Position numbers and translations under genes: made by a program
DNA from: Oceanobacillus halophilus
GTDB taxonomy: Bacteria; Bacillota; Bacilli; Bacillales; Amphibacillaceae
DNA length: 64,000 nucleotides
Assembly (NCBI RefSeq): GCF_003628505.1
Contig: NZ_RBZP01000001.1
Span: 186,001 to 250,000, forward strand
Direction: 5' to 3'
The notes under the pieces: generated by a model
The model's input: only the letters and a program-made list of their open reading frames with translations
Told to the model about the DNA's origin: nothing
Databases searched by the model: none
Shown: positions 10,321 to 21,470 of the stretch, piece by piece
How the letters are laid out: each line of letters opens with the position of its first letter
Position numbering within the stretch: position 1 is the first letter of the stretch

Positions 10321-11413
10321 GCGACAGTTGATACTTGAGGATGGAACAGTTTTTAATGGAACTGGTTTTGGTAGTGAACGTTCGCAGACAGGTGAAGTTG
10401 TGTTTAACACAGGAATGACAGGATACCAGGAAGTAATTACTGATCCATCGTATTGTGGCCAAATTATTACGATGACATATCCACTTATTGGAAATTACGG
10501 TATTAATCGGGACGATTTTGAAACAGTTACACCATTTATTAATGGGTTAATTGTAAAGGAATTAAGTTCTGACCCATCCAACTTCAGAAGTGAAGAGAGT
10601 TTAGACCAGTTTCTAAAGGCCCATGATATACCAGGAATATCAGGAGTTGATACTAGAAAGCTAACCAAAATCATTCGGAAGCATGGGACGATGAAGGGGA
10701 TAATTGCTGACATAGATCATTCAAAGGAAAAGCATCTTAGTGAACTGAAAACTACAAATTTGCCGAGTAATCAGGTAAAACGTACTTCAACTATTAAACC
10801 TTATGTTGTTCCTGGACGTGGAAAAAGAATTGTTATGGTTGATTTAGGTGCCAAACATGGGATATTGCGTGAATTGACAAAGCGGGATTGTCACATTACC
10901 GTTGTACCGTATAACTATAGTGCAGAAAATATTTTACGGCTAAAACCGGATGGTATGGTGCTAACGAATGGCCCTGGAAACCCGAAAAATGTTCCAGAAC
11001 CTATTGAAATGATTAAGCAAGTGATTCGTAGGATTCCTATCTTCGGTATTTGCTTAGGACACCAACTATTAGCACTAGCAAATGGTGCGGATACCGAAAA
11101 AATGAAATTTGGACATAGAGGAGCTAATCATCCAGTAAAAGATATTCGTACTAATAAAACCTACTTGACATCACAGAATCATAGTTATGCTGTTCAGGAA
11201 GCCTCACTGAAAGGGACAGGTCTAGAGTTAACACAAGTTGCATTAAATGATAAGACAGTTGAGGGGATTAAACATAGTCTATATCCAGCTTTTTCTGTAC
11301 AATATCATCCCGAGTCATCACCAGGTCCAGAGGATACAAATGATTTGTTTGATGAGTTTTTAACGATGATTCAAAAGAATCAAAAACAGAAAGAGGTTGA
11401 AATCTATGCCTAA
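10313..11413 (+). CDS. carA: Carbamoyl-phosphate synthase, small (glutaminase) subunit
   Basis: Supplies ammonia from glutamine for carbamoyl phosphate. The 366-residue product starts [20 protein letters not shown] at the ATG at 10313, preceded by AGGGGGAT; the upstream in-frame ATG at 10274 is inside pyrC and is not needed. A C-terminal class I glutaminase domain shows the nucleophile motif [11 protein letters not shown] near 243-253 and the His/Glu pair [10 protein letters not shown] near 327-336. Its position between pyrC and carB makes it the pyrimidine-dedicated PyrAA. Confidence 0.95.
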   Translation: MVKRQLILEDGTVFNGTGFGSERSQTGEVVFNTGMTGYQEVITDPSYCGQIITMTYPLIGNYGINRDDFETVTPFINGLIVKELSSDPSNFRSEESLDQFLKAHDIPGISGVDTRKLTKIIRKHGTMKGIIADIDHSKEKHLSELKTTNLPSNQVKRTSTIKPYVVPGRGKRIVMVDLGAKHGILRELTKRDCHITVVPYNYSAENILRLKPDGMVLTNGPGNPKNVPEPIEMIKQVIRRIPIFGICLGHQLLALANGADTEKMKFGHRGANHPVKDIRTNKTYLTSQNHSYAVQEASLKGTGLELTQVALNDKTVEGIKHSLYPAFSVQYHPESSPGPEDTNDLFDEFLTMIQKNQKQKEVEIYA

Positions 11414-14400
11414 AAATATAAAGTTAGAAAAAATACTTGTTATTGGTTCTGGACCTATTGTCATTGGTCAGGCTGCTGAGTTTGATTATTCTGGAACACA
11501 GGCTTGTCAGTCATTGAAAGAAGAAGGTTATACGGTTATCTTAGCAAATTCGAACCCTGCAACAATTATGACCGATCATACAGTTGCAGATAAAGTTTAT
11601 ATGGAACCACTCACAATCGAGTTCTTAACAAAGATAATCCGTAAAGAACAGCCAGATGCCTTGCTCCCTACTTTAGGAGGCCAAACGGGGTTGAACTTAG
11701 CAATTGCACTTGAAGAATCTGGGGTGCTAAACAAATATAGTGTTGAATTACTTGGTACTTCTTTAGAAGCCATTGAAAAAGCGGAAGATCGGGAAAAATT
11801 CAGATGCTTGATGCAAGAATTAGAGGAACCTGTACCTGAAAGCAGTATTGTTCATACGGTAGAAGAAGCTCTCCACTTTGCGGAGCGTATAGGCTTTCCA
11901 TTAATTGTTCGACCTGCGTACACACTTGGCGGAACTGGCGGAGGAATGTGCTATAATAAAGCAGAACTGGAAGAAATTACTAGAAATGGTCTCACTTTAT
12001 CCCCTGTTAAACAATGTCTAATTGAAAGAAATATTGCTGGATACAAAGAAATAGAATATGAAGTAATGCGCGATAAGAATGATCAGGCAATCGTTGTTTG
12101 TAACATGGAAAATGTAGATCCGGTTGGAATCCATACAGGAGACTCAATTGTTGTTGCGCCCTCTCAGACTTTGAGTGACAGAGAATATCATATGCTGCGT
12201 AATGCGTCATTAAAAATCATTCGTGCCCTAAAAATTGAAGGTGGGTGTAATGTTCAGCTAGCATTAGATCCAAACAGTTTTAATTATTATATTATTGAAG
12301 TAAACCCAAGGGTAAGCAGATCGTCAGCACTTGCATCTAAAGCAACTGGCTATCCTATTGCAAAAGTAGCGGCAAAAATAGCAGTTGGTTATACTTTAGA
12401 TGAAATTATAAATCCAATTACTGGTACGACATTCGCTATGTTTGAGCCATCTCTAGATTATGTTGTTACAAAAATACCTCGTTTCCCATTTGATAAATTC
12501 ACCATGGGGAATCGCAAACTGGGAACACAAATGAAAGCTACTGGAGAAATAATGGCAATTGGTCGTAACTTGGAGGAATCTTTATTAAAAGGAATACGTT
12601 CACTGGAAAGTGGAACAGAGGAATTGTGGCAAAAAGCATTAGAAACAGAAGAAACAGAGGTATTAGTAAAACGTCTAGTCAATGCTGATGACGAACGGAT
12701 ATTTGTGTTAGCAGAAGTTTTTCGTCGCGGATTGACAGTAGATGATGTTTTTAACATAACGAAGATTGATCGTTTCTTCCTAACTAAAATCCAACGTCTT
12801 GTTCAATTTGAGATCGAGTTAGTAAAACGACCGTTTTCTATTGAATTAACTCGGTTAGCTAAAGAGGTAGGGATAGCGGATGCCCAGATTGCCAGGCTGT
12901 GGAATGTAGCTATTGATGAAGTATATAATTTTCGGATGAAAGAAGGAATATATCCAGTTTACAAAATGGTAGACACCTGTGCAGCAGAATTTGAGTCTGA
13001 AACGCCTTACTTCTATAGTACATACGAAGATGAAAATGAATCTATTGCATCAGGCAGTAAGAAAATCCTAGTATTAGGATCGGGACCAATACGTATTGGC
13101 CAAGGAATAGAATTTGATTATGCAACTGTCCATTCAGTACTTGCTATAAAAGAGCTGGGATATGAAGCAATCATCATGAACAACAATCCTGAAACGGTAT
13201 CTACGGACTTCAGTATCTCTGATAAACTTTACTTCGAACCTTTAACATTAGAAGATGTTATGCATGTTGTAAATCTAGAGAAACCTGAAGGAGTTATCGT
13301 ACAATTCGGTGGCCAAACAGCTATTAATCTAGCAGAAGGACTGGAGCGAAGAGGGGTTCAAATTCTAGGAACAAGCCTTGAATCTATTGATCGTGCAGAA
13401 GACCGCGATAAATTTGAAGATTTATTAGACGAACTTGAACTATTAAGACCAAAAGGTAAAGCGGTTCGTAATTTAGAGAAGGCTAAAGACGTCGCAAATG
13501 AAATAGGATATCCCGTACTAGTACGTCCATCTTATGTTATCGGAGGAAGCAAGATGGAAATTGTCTATAGTGATGATGAACTCCACCGCTATTTACAGAA
13601 ATCAGATCACATTAACCCTGAACATCCGATATTAATAGATAAATATGTAACAGGAATTGAAGTGGAAGTGGATGCAATCAGTGATGGAGTTACAACAATT
13701 GTTCCAGGAATTATGGAACATATTGAGCGTTCTGGTGTTCATTCAGGGGATTCTATGGCTGTCTATCCTCCACAACGAATCAATGATACAATCAAGCAAA
13801 AATGTATGGAAGCAGCAAAGAAAATCTCTGAAACTCTTTGTGTGAAAGGATTAATTAATATCCAATTTATTGTAAAAGGTGAAGATGTCTATATTTTAGA
13901 AGTTAACCCAAGAGCGAGCAGAACCATTCCTTTTTTAAGTAAAATAACTGGGGTAGCAATGGCGAATATTGCAACAAAATGTATCTTAGGTACAAAGCTG
14001 TCAAATATGGGTTATCAATCTGGTATATTACCAGAGAAAAATCTAGTTTCTGTAAAAGTTCCAGTTTTTTCATTCGAAAAACTTCGAAGTGTAGATACGA
14101 TTTTAGGTCCAGAAATGAAATCAACTGGGGAAGCCATAGGCTATGATCAGACATTGGAAAAAGCTTTGTATAAAGGATTAGTCGCTTCAGGAATAAAAAT
14201 ACCTCAGGAGGGCGGCGTTCTATTAACTGTTGCTGATAAGGATAAAAAAGAAGTCGGTGAAATTGCAGAGCGTTTCCATCAGCTTGGCTTTCAGTTATAT
14301 GGAACGAAAGGAACGGCTGATTTTGTAGAGAAGTTAGGTATTCCAGTCATACAAGTAGAGAAAGTAGGGTCAAATGCTCCAAACATCTTATCAACCATTG

Positions 14401-14611
14401 AAAATGGCCATGTCCAATTTGTCATTAATACATTAAATTCTGGTAAAAAGCCGCGATCAGATGGTTTCCTTATTCGCCGGGAAGCAGTAGAACATGGCAT
14501 TGCATGTTTAACTAACTTAGATACAGCGAATGCAATACTAAATGTTATTGATTCCACTACATTTAGTGCCAAACCAATGATTAGTAAAAATAGCAAAGAG
14601 GCAGTGGTACT

Positions 14612-14615
<4 letters not shown>
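11406..14615 (+). CDS. carB: Carbamoyl-phosphate synthase, large subunit
   Basis: Makes carbamoyl phosphate from bicarbonate, ammonia and two ATP. The 1069-residue protein contains two homologous ATP-grasp halves, each opening with a GSGPI(V/R)IGQ(A/G)xEFDY motif (residues about 12 and 557), and a C-terminal MGS-like allosteric domain from about 930 that normally senses UMP and PRPP. I use the ATG at 11406 rather than the in-frame TTG at 11397, which overlaps the ribosome binding site. It overlaps carA by 8 bases and pyrK by 4. Confidence 0.96.
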
Positions 14616-16274
<1,659 letters not shown>

Positions 16275-16275
<1 letters not shown>

Positions 16276-16973
16276 TGGAAAGAGATTTTATATACACTGC
16301 GCTTGATTTCCCTACTTGGAAAGAAACCGAAAAATTTTTGGAAGTAAATGAGTTTCATGGTATTCCGGTAAAGGTGGGAATGGAACTATTTTATCGAGAA
16401 GGACCTGCAGTAATAGAAAAATTAAAGAGAAGAAATCATTCTATCTTTCTAGATTTAAAGCTTCACGACATACCTACCACTGTGAAACGTGCGATGCGAA
16501 ATCTCTCGGAACTTGGTGTGGATATCGTCAATGTGCATGCTCTCGGGGGGAGTCAGATGATTCAGGCGGCAAATGAGGGCCTGGCAAATGGTAGTTATCC
16601 AACTAGATTAATAGCAGTTACCATCCTGACATCTATGGATAAAGAGGTATTAAATAATGAATTATTGATTCCGGGAGATATAATAGAAAATGCAGTTTAC
16701 TTCGCTAAATTTTCCCAAAATAATGGAGCAGATGGCGTGGTATGTTCTGTTCATGAAGCCAAGCAAATTAAAGAGAACTGTGGCAAGGATTTCTTAACAG
16801 TAACTCCAGGAATACGTTTGGCAGATTCAGAGTCTAATGATCAAAAAAGGATTTCTACACCCAAGTTTGCAACAGAGAATGGATCAGATATTCTTGTTAT
16901 TGGAAGAAGTATTACACAAGCAGAAAATCCAAGATTAGCATATGAAAAAGCGCTAAGGGAGTGTAACATTTGA
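16275..16973 (+). CDS. pyrF: Orotidine 5'-phosphate decarboxylase
   Basis: Decarboxylates OMP to UMP, the last step of the pathway. The 232-residue TIM-barrel protein shows the catalytic motif FLDLKLHDIPTTV near 57-69 with the Asp-Lys-Asp triad, and the phosphate-binding VIGRSITQAENP near 208-219. The start codon shares its first base with the last base of pyrD, and the end overlaps pyrE by 4 bases. Confidence 0.96.
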
Positions 16974-17587
16974 TGAAGTTAAGCCAGGAACTAGCTCGAG
17001 ATTTATTGGAAATTAAAGCCGTGCAGATAAATGCAAATAATTATTTCACATGGACATCTGGAATTAAATCACCAATATATTGCGACAATCGTTTAACGAT
17101 GACCTATCCAACTATACGCCGCAAAATCGCAGAAGCATTTGTTCACAAAATAGAAGCAATGAAAATAAAACCGGATGTCATTGCTGGTTGCGCAACAGCA
17201 GGTATCCCCCATGCCGCATGGTTAGCAGACAGACTAAATCTTCCAATGGTTTATGTCCGTTCAAAACCAAAAGGACATGGAAAAGGAAATCAAATCGAAG
17301 GTGCAATTCATAAAGGCCAAAAGGTTGTTGTAATAGAAGACTTAATATCTACTGGTGGTTCATCTATAGAATCTGCAAAAGCATTGCAAGAAGAGGGTGC
17401 ACAAGTACTAGGTGTTTTTGCTATTTTTACATATGGTCTAGAGAAATCCAAGGTGCAGTTTGCTGATGGAAATCTTCCATTTGAAACGATTACAAACTTT
17501 GATGAATTAGTAGATGCACTGGTTGAAGACGGAGAATTATGCGAGGAGGAGAAACTGAAGCTTATAAATTGGCGAAATAATTTATAA
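16970..17587 (+). CDS. pyrE: Orotate phosphoribosyltransferase
   Basis: Adds ribose phosphate from PRPP to orotate, giving OMP. The 205-residue protein has the type I PRT motif VVVIEDLISTGGSSIESA near 119-136 and the mobile loop RSKPKGHGKGN near 94-104. It is the last gene of the pyr operon. There is no clear rho-independent terminator after it: repeat element R2 starts immediately beyond the stop codon and its palindrome may serve this purpose (inference). Confidence 0.95.
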   Translation: MMKLSQELARDLLEIKAVQINANNYFTWTSGIKSPIYCDNRLTMTYPTIRRKIAEAFVHKIEAMKIKPDVIAGCATAGIPHAAWLADRLNLPMVYVRSKPKGHGKGNQIEGAIHKGQKVVVIEDLISTGGSSIESAKALQEEGAQVLGVFAIFTYGLEKSKVQFADGNLPFETITNFDELVDALVEDGELCEEEKLKLINWRNNL

Positions 17588-17804
17588 AAATCAGTGTTCC
17601 TTGTCCTGTGGGATGAGAGGCATCGGTGAGACCCCGCAGTGCGACAGCACGAGGAGGCTCACCAGCCGCCCGCGGAAATGCGTAGTGTATTTCCGTAGCG
17701 GATATAAAGCACGATTCTTAATTAAAAAATTCTTATCTAAATAATTCAGCAGTTTCTATCAACTGTAAAGTTCAAAAAGCAACAAACTATACGAAAAGAG
17801 CCTT
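17588..17804. repeat. Intergenic repeat element R2 (truncated, alpha half)
   Basis: This right-hand part of a family element lies between pyrE and the converging methyltransferase gene. It begins with GTTCCTTGTCCTGTGGGA, meaning it is cut inside the 58-bp module. It continues through the GC-rich core (ACCCCGCAGTGCG, GAGGAGGCTCACCAGCCGCC, CCGCGGAAATGCG) and the alpha arm GTGTATTTCCGTAGCGG. It ends with the terminal repeat ATTCTTAATTAAA ... TTTCTATCAACT ... ACGAAAAGAGCCTT. The last bases abut the stop codon of the minus-strand gene at 17803. The left terminal repeat is missing. Confidence 0.8.
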
Positions 17805-18576
17805 ATAATACTTTTACTGCCATAACCATCCATTCATCAATTGTAAATGATTGAATGTTATTATTGAATATGTTGACCATATAGTATTCTTTTACTTTGT
17901 TTGAAGAGTTTAGAATATGACTTTTCACTCGCTTTTTGTCTACTGATGAATCCAGGGTCCGGTTTATCCATTCGACATAAGGAAGTTGTTTCTTTCTGCT
18001 GATTTGTTTGGTTATAGTTAGGTTATAACTTTTAAAAAGCGTTTCCCAATCTGTTATAGTTTGGGATCGTACATGACTGTAATCCCTCATCTTTTCTAAC
18101 TTGTTTATGAATGGATCAAGTAGTTTATCCTCTGGTGCAACATTATCAATAAAAAGAAACTTTCCACCTACTTTTAATACCCGTTGAACTTCCTTAATAA
18201 ATTTATTTGGGTTAGGGAAGTGGTGAGCTGCAATCCGACAAGTAACCATATCAAAACTTTGGTCTAAAAATGGTAATTGTTCTGCGTCCGCAACGATATA
18301 GTGTATATTAGAATAATCATTCAAGTGAATTTTTGTATTCTCTAACATGTCCTTTGTAAGATCTGTTGCAAAGACGGTCTGTACATGTGGAGAAAGCTGT
18401 TTAGCCACATGGCCCCCACCAGTTGCAACATCCAGCATAGTGAAGTCGTGACGAGGTGAGAGCCATTCTACTAGAAGTTCTAAGTCAGAGCCATCTGCAT
18501 GAGTGCTGCTAGTAAAGTATGCTTCTTTATTTTTTGAAAAGACTTGCTTGACAAACTCTTTTTCCTTCAAGTCCAT
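17803..18576 (-). CDS. Class I SAM-dependent methyltransferase
   Basis: Soluble methyltransferase of the UbiE/YcgJ-like group; the substrate is unknown. The SAM-binding motif I is MLDVATGGGHVAKQL (about 47-61), followed by an acidic motif II (VFATDLTKDML) and motif III-like ADAEQLPFLDQSFDMV. I use the ATG at 18576. The AGAGGG upstream is only one or two bases from it, so a TTG at 18570 with six-base spacing is an equally good start. A longer frame to 18660 would overlap the promoter region. It faces a LysR regulator 107 bases away, which suggests control by that regulator. Confidence 0.8.
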   Translation of the reverse strand: MDLKEKEFVKQVFSKNKEAYFTSSTHADGSDLELLVEWLSPRHDFTMLDVATGGGHVAKQLSPHVQTVFATDLTKDMLENTKIHLNDYSNIHYIVADAEQLPFLDQSFDMVTCRIAAHHFPNPNKFIKEVQRVLKVGGKFLFIDNVAPEDKLLDPFINKLEKMRDYSHVRSQTITDWETLFKSYNLTITKQISRKKQLPYVEWINRTLDSSVDKKRVKSHILNSSNKVKEYYMVNIFNNNIQSFTIDEWMVMAVKVL

Positions 18577-18682
18577 CCCTCTTTTCTTTTTCCTAGTTTT
18601 ATCATATGATGGAATATGTAATAAGTAAAATATTGAATTATAATCAGAAGTAATAACCAATACTTATCAAAGGAAGTCATCT

Positions 18683-19543
18683 ATGAAAATTGAAGACTAC
18701 GAATTATTATTAAAACTGAATGAAGTAGGGACAATACGTGGCACAGCGAAGCTTATTTTAATTTCTCAGCCTGCCGTAACACAGAGACTCAAATATATGG
18801 AAGATTATTTTGGTGAAAAGATCTTTATACGAACATCTAAGCAATTAATGCCCACTCCAAGCGGTGAGATTATCTTAGACTTTGCAAAGAATATAGTGGA
18901 ACAGGAGAATGAACTTAAAACACAGTTAGAGAAATCAAGCAATGAAGTCCAGGGTACCTTATCTATTGCTTGCTCCTCTCTTATTAGTCAACGCTTTTTA
19001 CCAGCAATACTAGGAAAATATACGGCTCAATTTCCAAAAGTAACGATTGATCTTGTAACTGGTATCAGTGAAGATATTAGAAGGGATTATAAAAATTATC
19101 ATGTTAGTATTATTCGTGGAGATAAACTAAAGGATAGTAATTGCATTCGCTTATTTTCAGATCCGTTGTATATATTTGATACGGAGGATTTTCCTAAAGA
19201 TATTATAAAAGAACGCCCATTAATTTCCTTTAAAAGTGATGACAGTATGCATGAACAAGTCGATAATTGGCTGTACTATCACCAGGAGCATATTAAACCA
19301 TTAAAAATGATGACTGTAGATCAAATTGAAACATGTAAACAGTTTATGAAACAAGGGATTGGCATGGCGGTTCTTCCTGAGAGTGTATCAGATTCCATGA
19401 AGGAAGAGTATCCTCATGTTCCATTGAAATTAAATGGAAAACCCGTCACAAGGGATACTTGGATTTGTTATCAGGAGGGTGTTCGTCATCTTCCACAAGT
19501 CGAGCATTTTATAAATACGTTGACTAATACGAAATATTTGTAA
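18683..19543 (+). CDS. LysR-family transcriptional regulator
   Basis: 286-residue regulator with an N-terminal winged helix-turn-helix (about 3-62; GTIRGTAKLILISQPAVTQR and LMPTPSGE) and a C-terminal type 2 periplasmic-binding-like effector domain (about 90-285). The ligand cannot be told from sequence. It is divergent from the methyltransferase gene, the usual arrangement for a LysR protein that controls its neighbour and itself. AAAGGAAG precedes the ATG. The pair interrupts the otherwise B. subtilis-like gene order. Confidence 0.88.
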   Translation: MKIEDYELLLKLNEVGTIRGTAKLILISQPAVTQRLKYMEDYFGEKIFIRTSKQLMPTPSGEIILDFAKNIVEQENELKTQLEKSSNEVQGTLSIACSSLISQRFLPAILGKYTAQFPKVTIDLVTGISEDIRRDYKNYHVSIIRGDKLKDSNCIRLFSDPLYIFDTEDFPKDIIKERPLISFKSDDSMHEQVDNWLYYHQEHIKPLKMMTVDQIETCKQFMKQGIGMAVLPESVSDSMKEEYPHVPLKLNGKPVTRDTWICYQEGVRHLPQVEHFINTLTNTKYL

Positions 19544-19603
19544 TTATTTACTTGTTTGTACTCATTCCTTTATTTTAAAGATGAAGGTAATTGTACTGGC
19601 TAA

Positions 19604-20384
19604 TGGCTCTTTTTGTATCATTTGTTGCTTTTTGAAGTTTTACAGTTGTTAGAGATTCCTGATTTATTTAATTAAGAATAGTTAGCTCTCGCTTACACTT
19701 ATGAATGTATTCTGCTGGCATTCGCTCCGGCAGAATACTTCGCTTTCCGCGGGCACGGCCTCAGCCTCCTCGGAAGAAACCCACTTCCTTGAAAAAGAAG
19801 AGCACATTTTCTGCGTGTGATGTTTCGCTGACGAAGCTTTCCTTGTCCTGCGGGGTCTTCGGACACGTGCTTTTCCCGCAGGAGTCTCCGCATTCTGCCT
19901 CCGCTATTTTACATGCACTAGATATTATTAAAGCTAAACTTCATAGATTCACGTTTAGGGTAGTTGGTCCTCCTAGAATACAGAATTTTTCCTAGTAAAA
20001 ATTAAGTAGAGCAGGAACTAAGCGGAGGAAATACACGGAGACTCCTTGAAAAAAGAAACCACTTTTTTCTGCGTGCGATGTAACCCTGCCGAAGCGTTCC
20101 TTGTCCTGCGGGAAGAAGAGCATCGGTGAGACTTCGTAGTGAGGGACCTACTTGAATAATCTTCCTTGTTCCCTTGCGCCGAGAAAGCCCGCTTCGAAGC
20201 ATTACTGGAAGACGCAGGCGCACAAGCTTTTCAGCACGGAGGAGGCTCACCAGCTCCCCGCGGAAAGCGTAGTGTGTTTCCGTAGCGAAGACAGAGAAGT
20301 ATTCTGAATTAAAGATATCAGGACTCTATGTTAATAATGAAAAGAAATGTCATGATAAAAGCAACGATCTTTTAGAAAAGGGCG
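19604..20384. repeat. Intergenic repeat element R3 (gamma and alpha cores, longest copy)
   Basis: This fills most of the gene-free stretch between the LysR gene and proC. The left terminal repeat runs from GGCTCTTTTTGTATC through GTTGCTTTTTGAAG to TTTAATTAAGAATA (19604-19680). The right one runs from TATTCTGAATTAAAG to AAAAGGGC (20300-20384). The gamma core (19719-19907) has arms CGGCAGAATACTTCGC and CGCATTCTGCCTCCG. The alpha core (20020-20288) lies in reverse orientation. Both contain the 58-bp AGGA-flanked module, and alpha has a further insertion of about 85 bp at its apex. Open frames here are by-products of the GC-rich DNA. Confidence 0.85.
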
Positions 20385-20510
20385 CAATGAACTGATTATT
20401 GGCCAGTTAGAGGTAACGGAATTTATTCTTACCTTTGCTACTTGCTATCAAACTAGCAATATATTAAACTTATTATTTGTCTAGTTACTAGCAAGGGAAG
20501 GATTTTTAAA

Positions 20511-21308
20511 TTGAAAAGTAAAATAGGATTCATTGGTTGTGGCAACATGGCAAAAGCGATTATTGGTGGTATTGTAACATCCGGGTATACAAACCCTGAA
20601 AATGTGTATGCTTCCAATCGGTCGATGGAAAAACTAATAGATGTACAACAACACTATGAAATTCATATAGCAGAAAACAATAAATCTGTCGCACAAAACT
20701 GTGACATTGTCTTCCTCTCTGTAACTCCGGATATGTATCCATCAGTTATTGATGAAATCAAAGATGATTTGTGGGAAGATGCAATCGTTATTCTTATTGC
20801 AGCAGGGCAAACATTAGCACAAAATGAAGAACGATTTCAAAGAAAAATCAAACTAGTAAAAGCGATGCCGAATACACCAGTTGAAGTTGGGGAAGGCATG
20901 ACAAGTATAAGTCTGAATCAATTTGTCACAGAAGAAGAAAAGGAAGAAATTAGAGGGTTATTTTCAAGTTTTGGCAGAGTAGAAATTATTGACGAAAATA
21001 CGATGGATATTGCAAGTGCTGTTGGAGGATCATCACCTGCCTTTGGATTTTTATATATTGAAGCACTCGCAGATGCTGCTGTACTATATGGTATGCCTAG
21101 AGAGAAAGCATATACAATAGCAGCACAATCATTACTTGGTTCAGCGAAGATGGTACTAGAAACAGGAGAGCACCCAGGAAAACTAAAAGATGACGTTTGC
21201 TCACCTGGAGGAACAACCATTCAATCTGTTGCAGCACTAGAAAATAGTGGATTTCGTTCTGCTGTAATTAAGGCTGTACGAGCCAATATGGAGAAATTAG
21301 GAGATTAA
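20511..21308 (+). CDS. proC: Pyrroline-5-carboxylate reductase
   Basis: Last step of proline synthesis, reducing pyrroline-5-carboxylate with NAD(P)H. The 265-residue protein has the Rossmann motif IGFIGCGNMAKAIIGG near the N-terminus, AMPNTPVEVGEGM near 121-133, and the C-terminal family signature near 225-240 (DDVCSPGGTTIQSVAALE). The TTG at 20511 is the start, eight bases after GGGAAGGA; no ATG lies nearby. It appears monocistronic. Proline is also a common compatible solute in halotolerant Bacillaceae, so osmotic control is possible but not visible. Confidence 0.93.
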   Translation: MKSKIGFIGCGNMAKAIIGGIVTSGYTNPENVYASNRSMEKLIDVQQHYEIHIAENNKSVAQNCDIVFLSVTPDMYPSVIDEIKDDLWEDAIVILIAAGQTLAQNEERFQRKIKLVKAMPNTPVEVGEGMTSISLNQFVTEEEKEEIRGLFSSFGRVEIIDENTMDIASAVGGSSPAFGFLYIEALADAAVLYGMPREKAYTIAAQSLLGSAKMVLETGEHPGKLKDDVCSPGGTTIQSVAALENSGFRSAVIKAVRANMEKLGD

Positions 21309-21416
21309 TTCGTACGATCTTTCTACCTATAAGTTGTTAAGACCATTATTCGTTTGTCTGCAGTAATTTAGTTTCTTTTTTGGTAATTGTATGATTATGT
21401 AGAATATCTACCGAGA

Positions 21417-21470
21417 ATATAAAGCGCAAGTCTCCTTGATATAGGATACTTGCGCTTATATTATTTTTTT
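21417..21470. terminator. Bidirectional terminator between proC and rqcH
   Basis: AAAGCGCAAGT and ACTTGCGCTT form a stem with A-rich bases on the left and T-rich bases on the right, so it can end the converging proC and rqcH transcripts. It overlaps the last codons of rqcH. Confidence 0.75.

Noticed and set aside
19705-19995. 96-codon open frame within R3 (plus strand), with an overlapping minus-strand frame at 19699-19893
   Set aside because: Both strands are open through the same GC-rich palindrome; no ribosome binding site or known domain, and composition is that of the repeat.
20385-20510. T-box or riboswitch upstream of proC
   Set aside because: No T-box sequence, specifier loop or terminator; only short CTAG-containing repeats that I cannot interpret.
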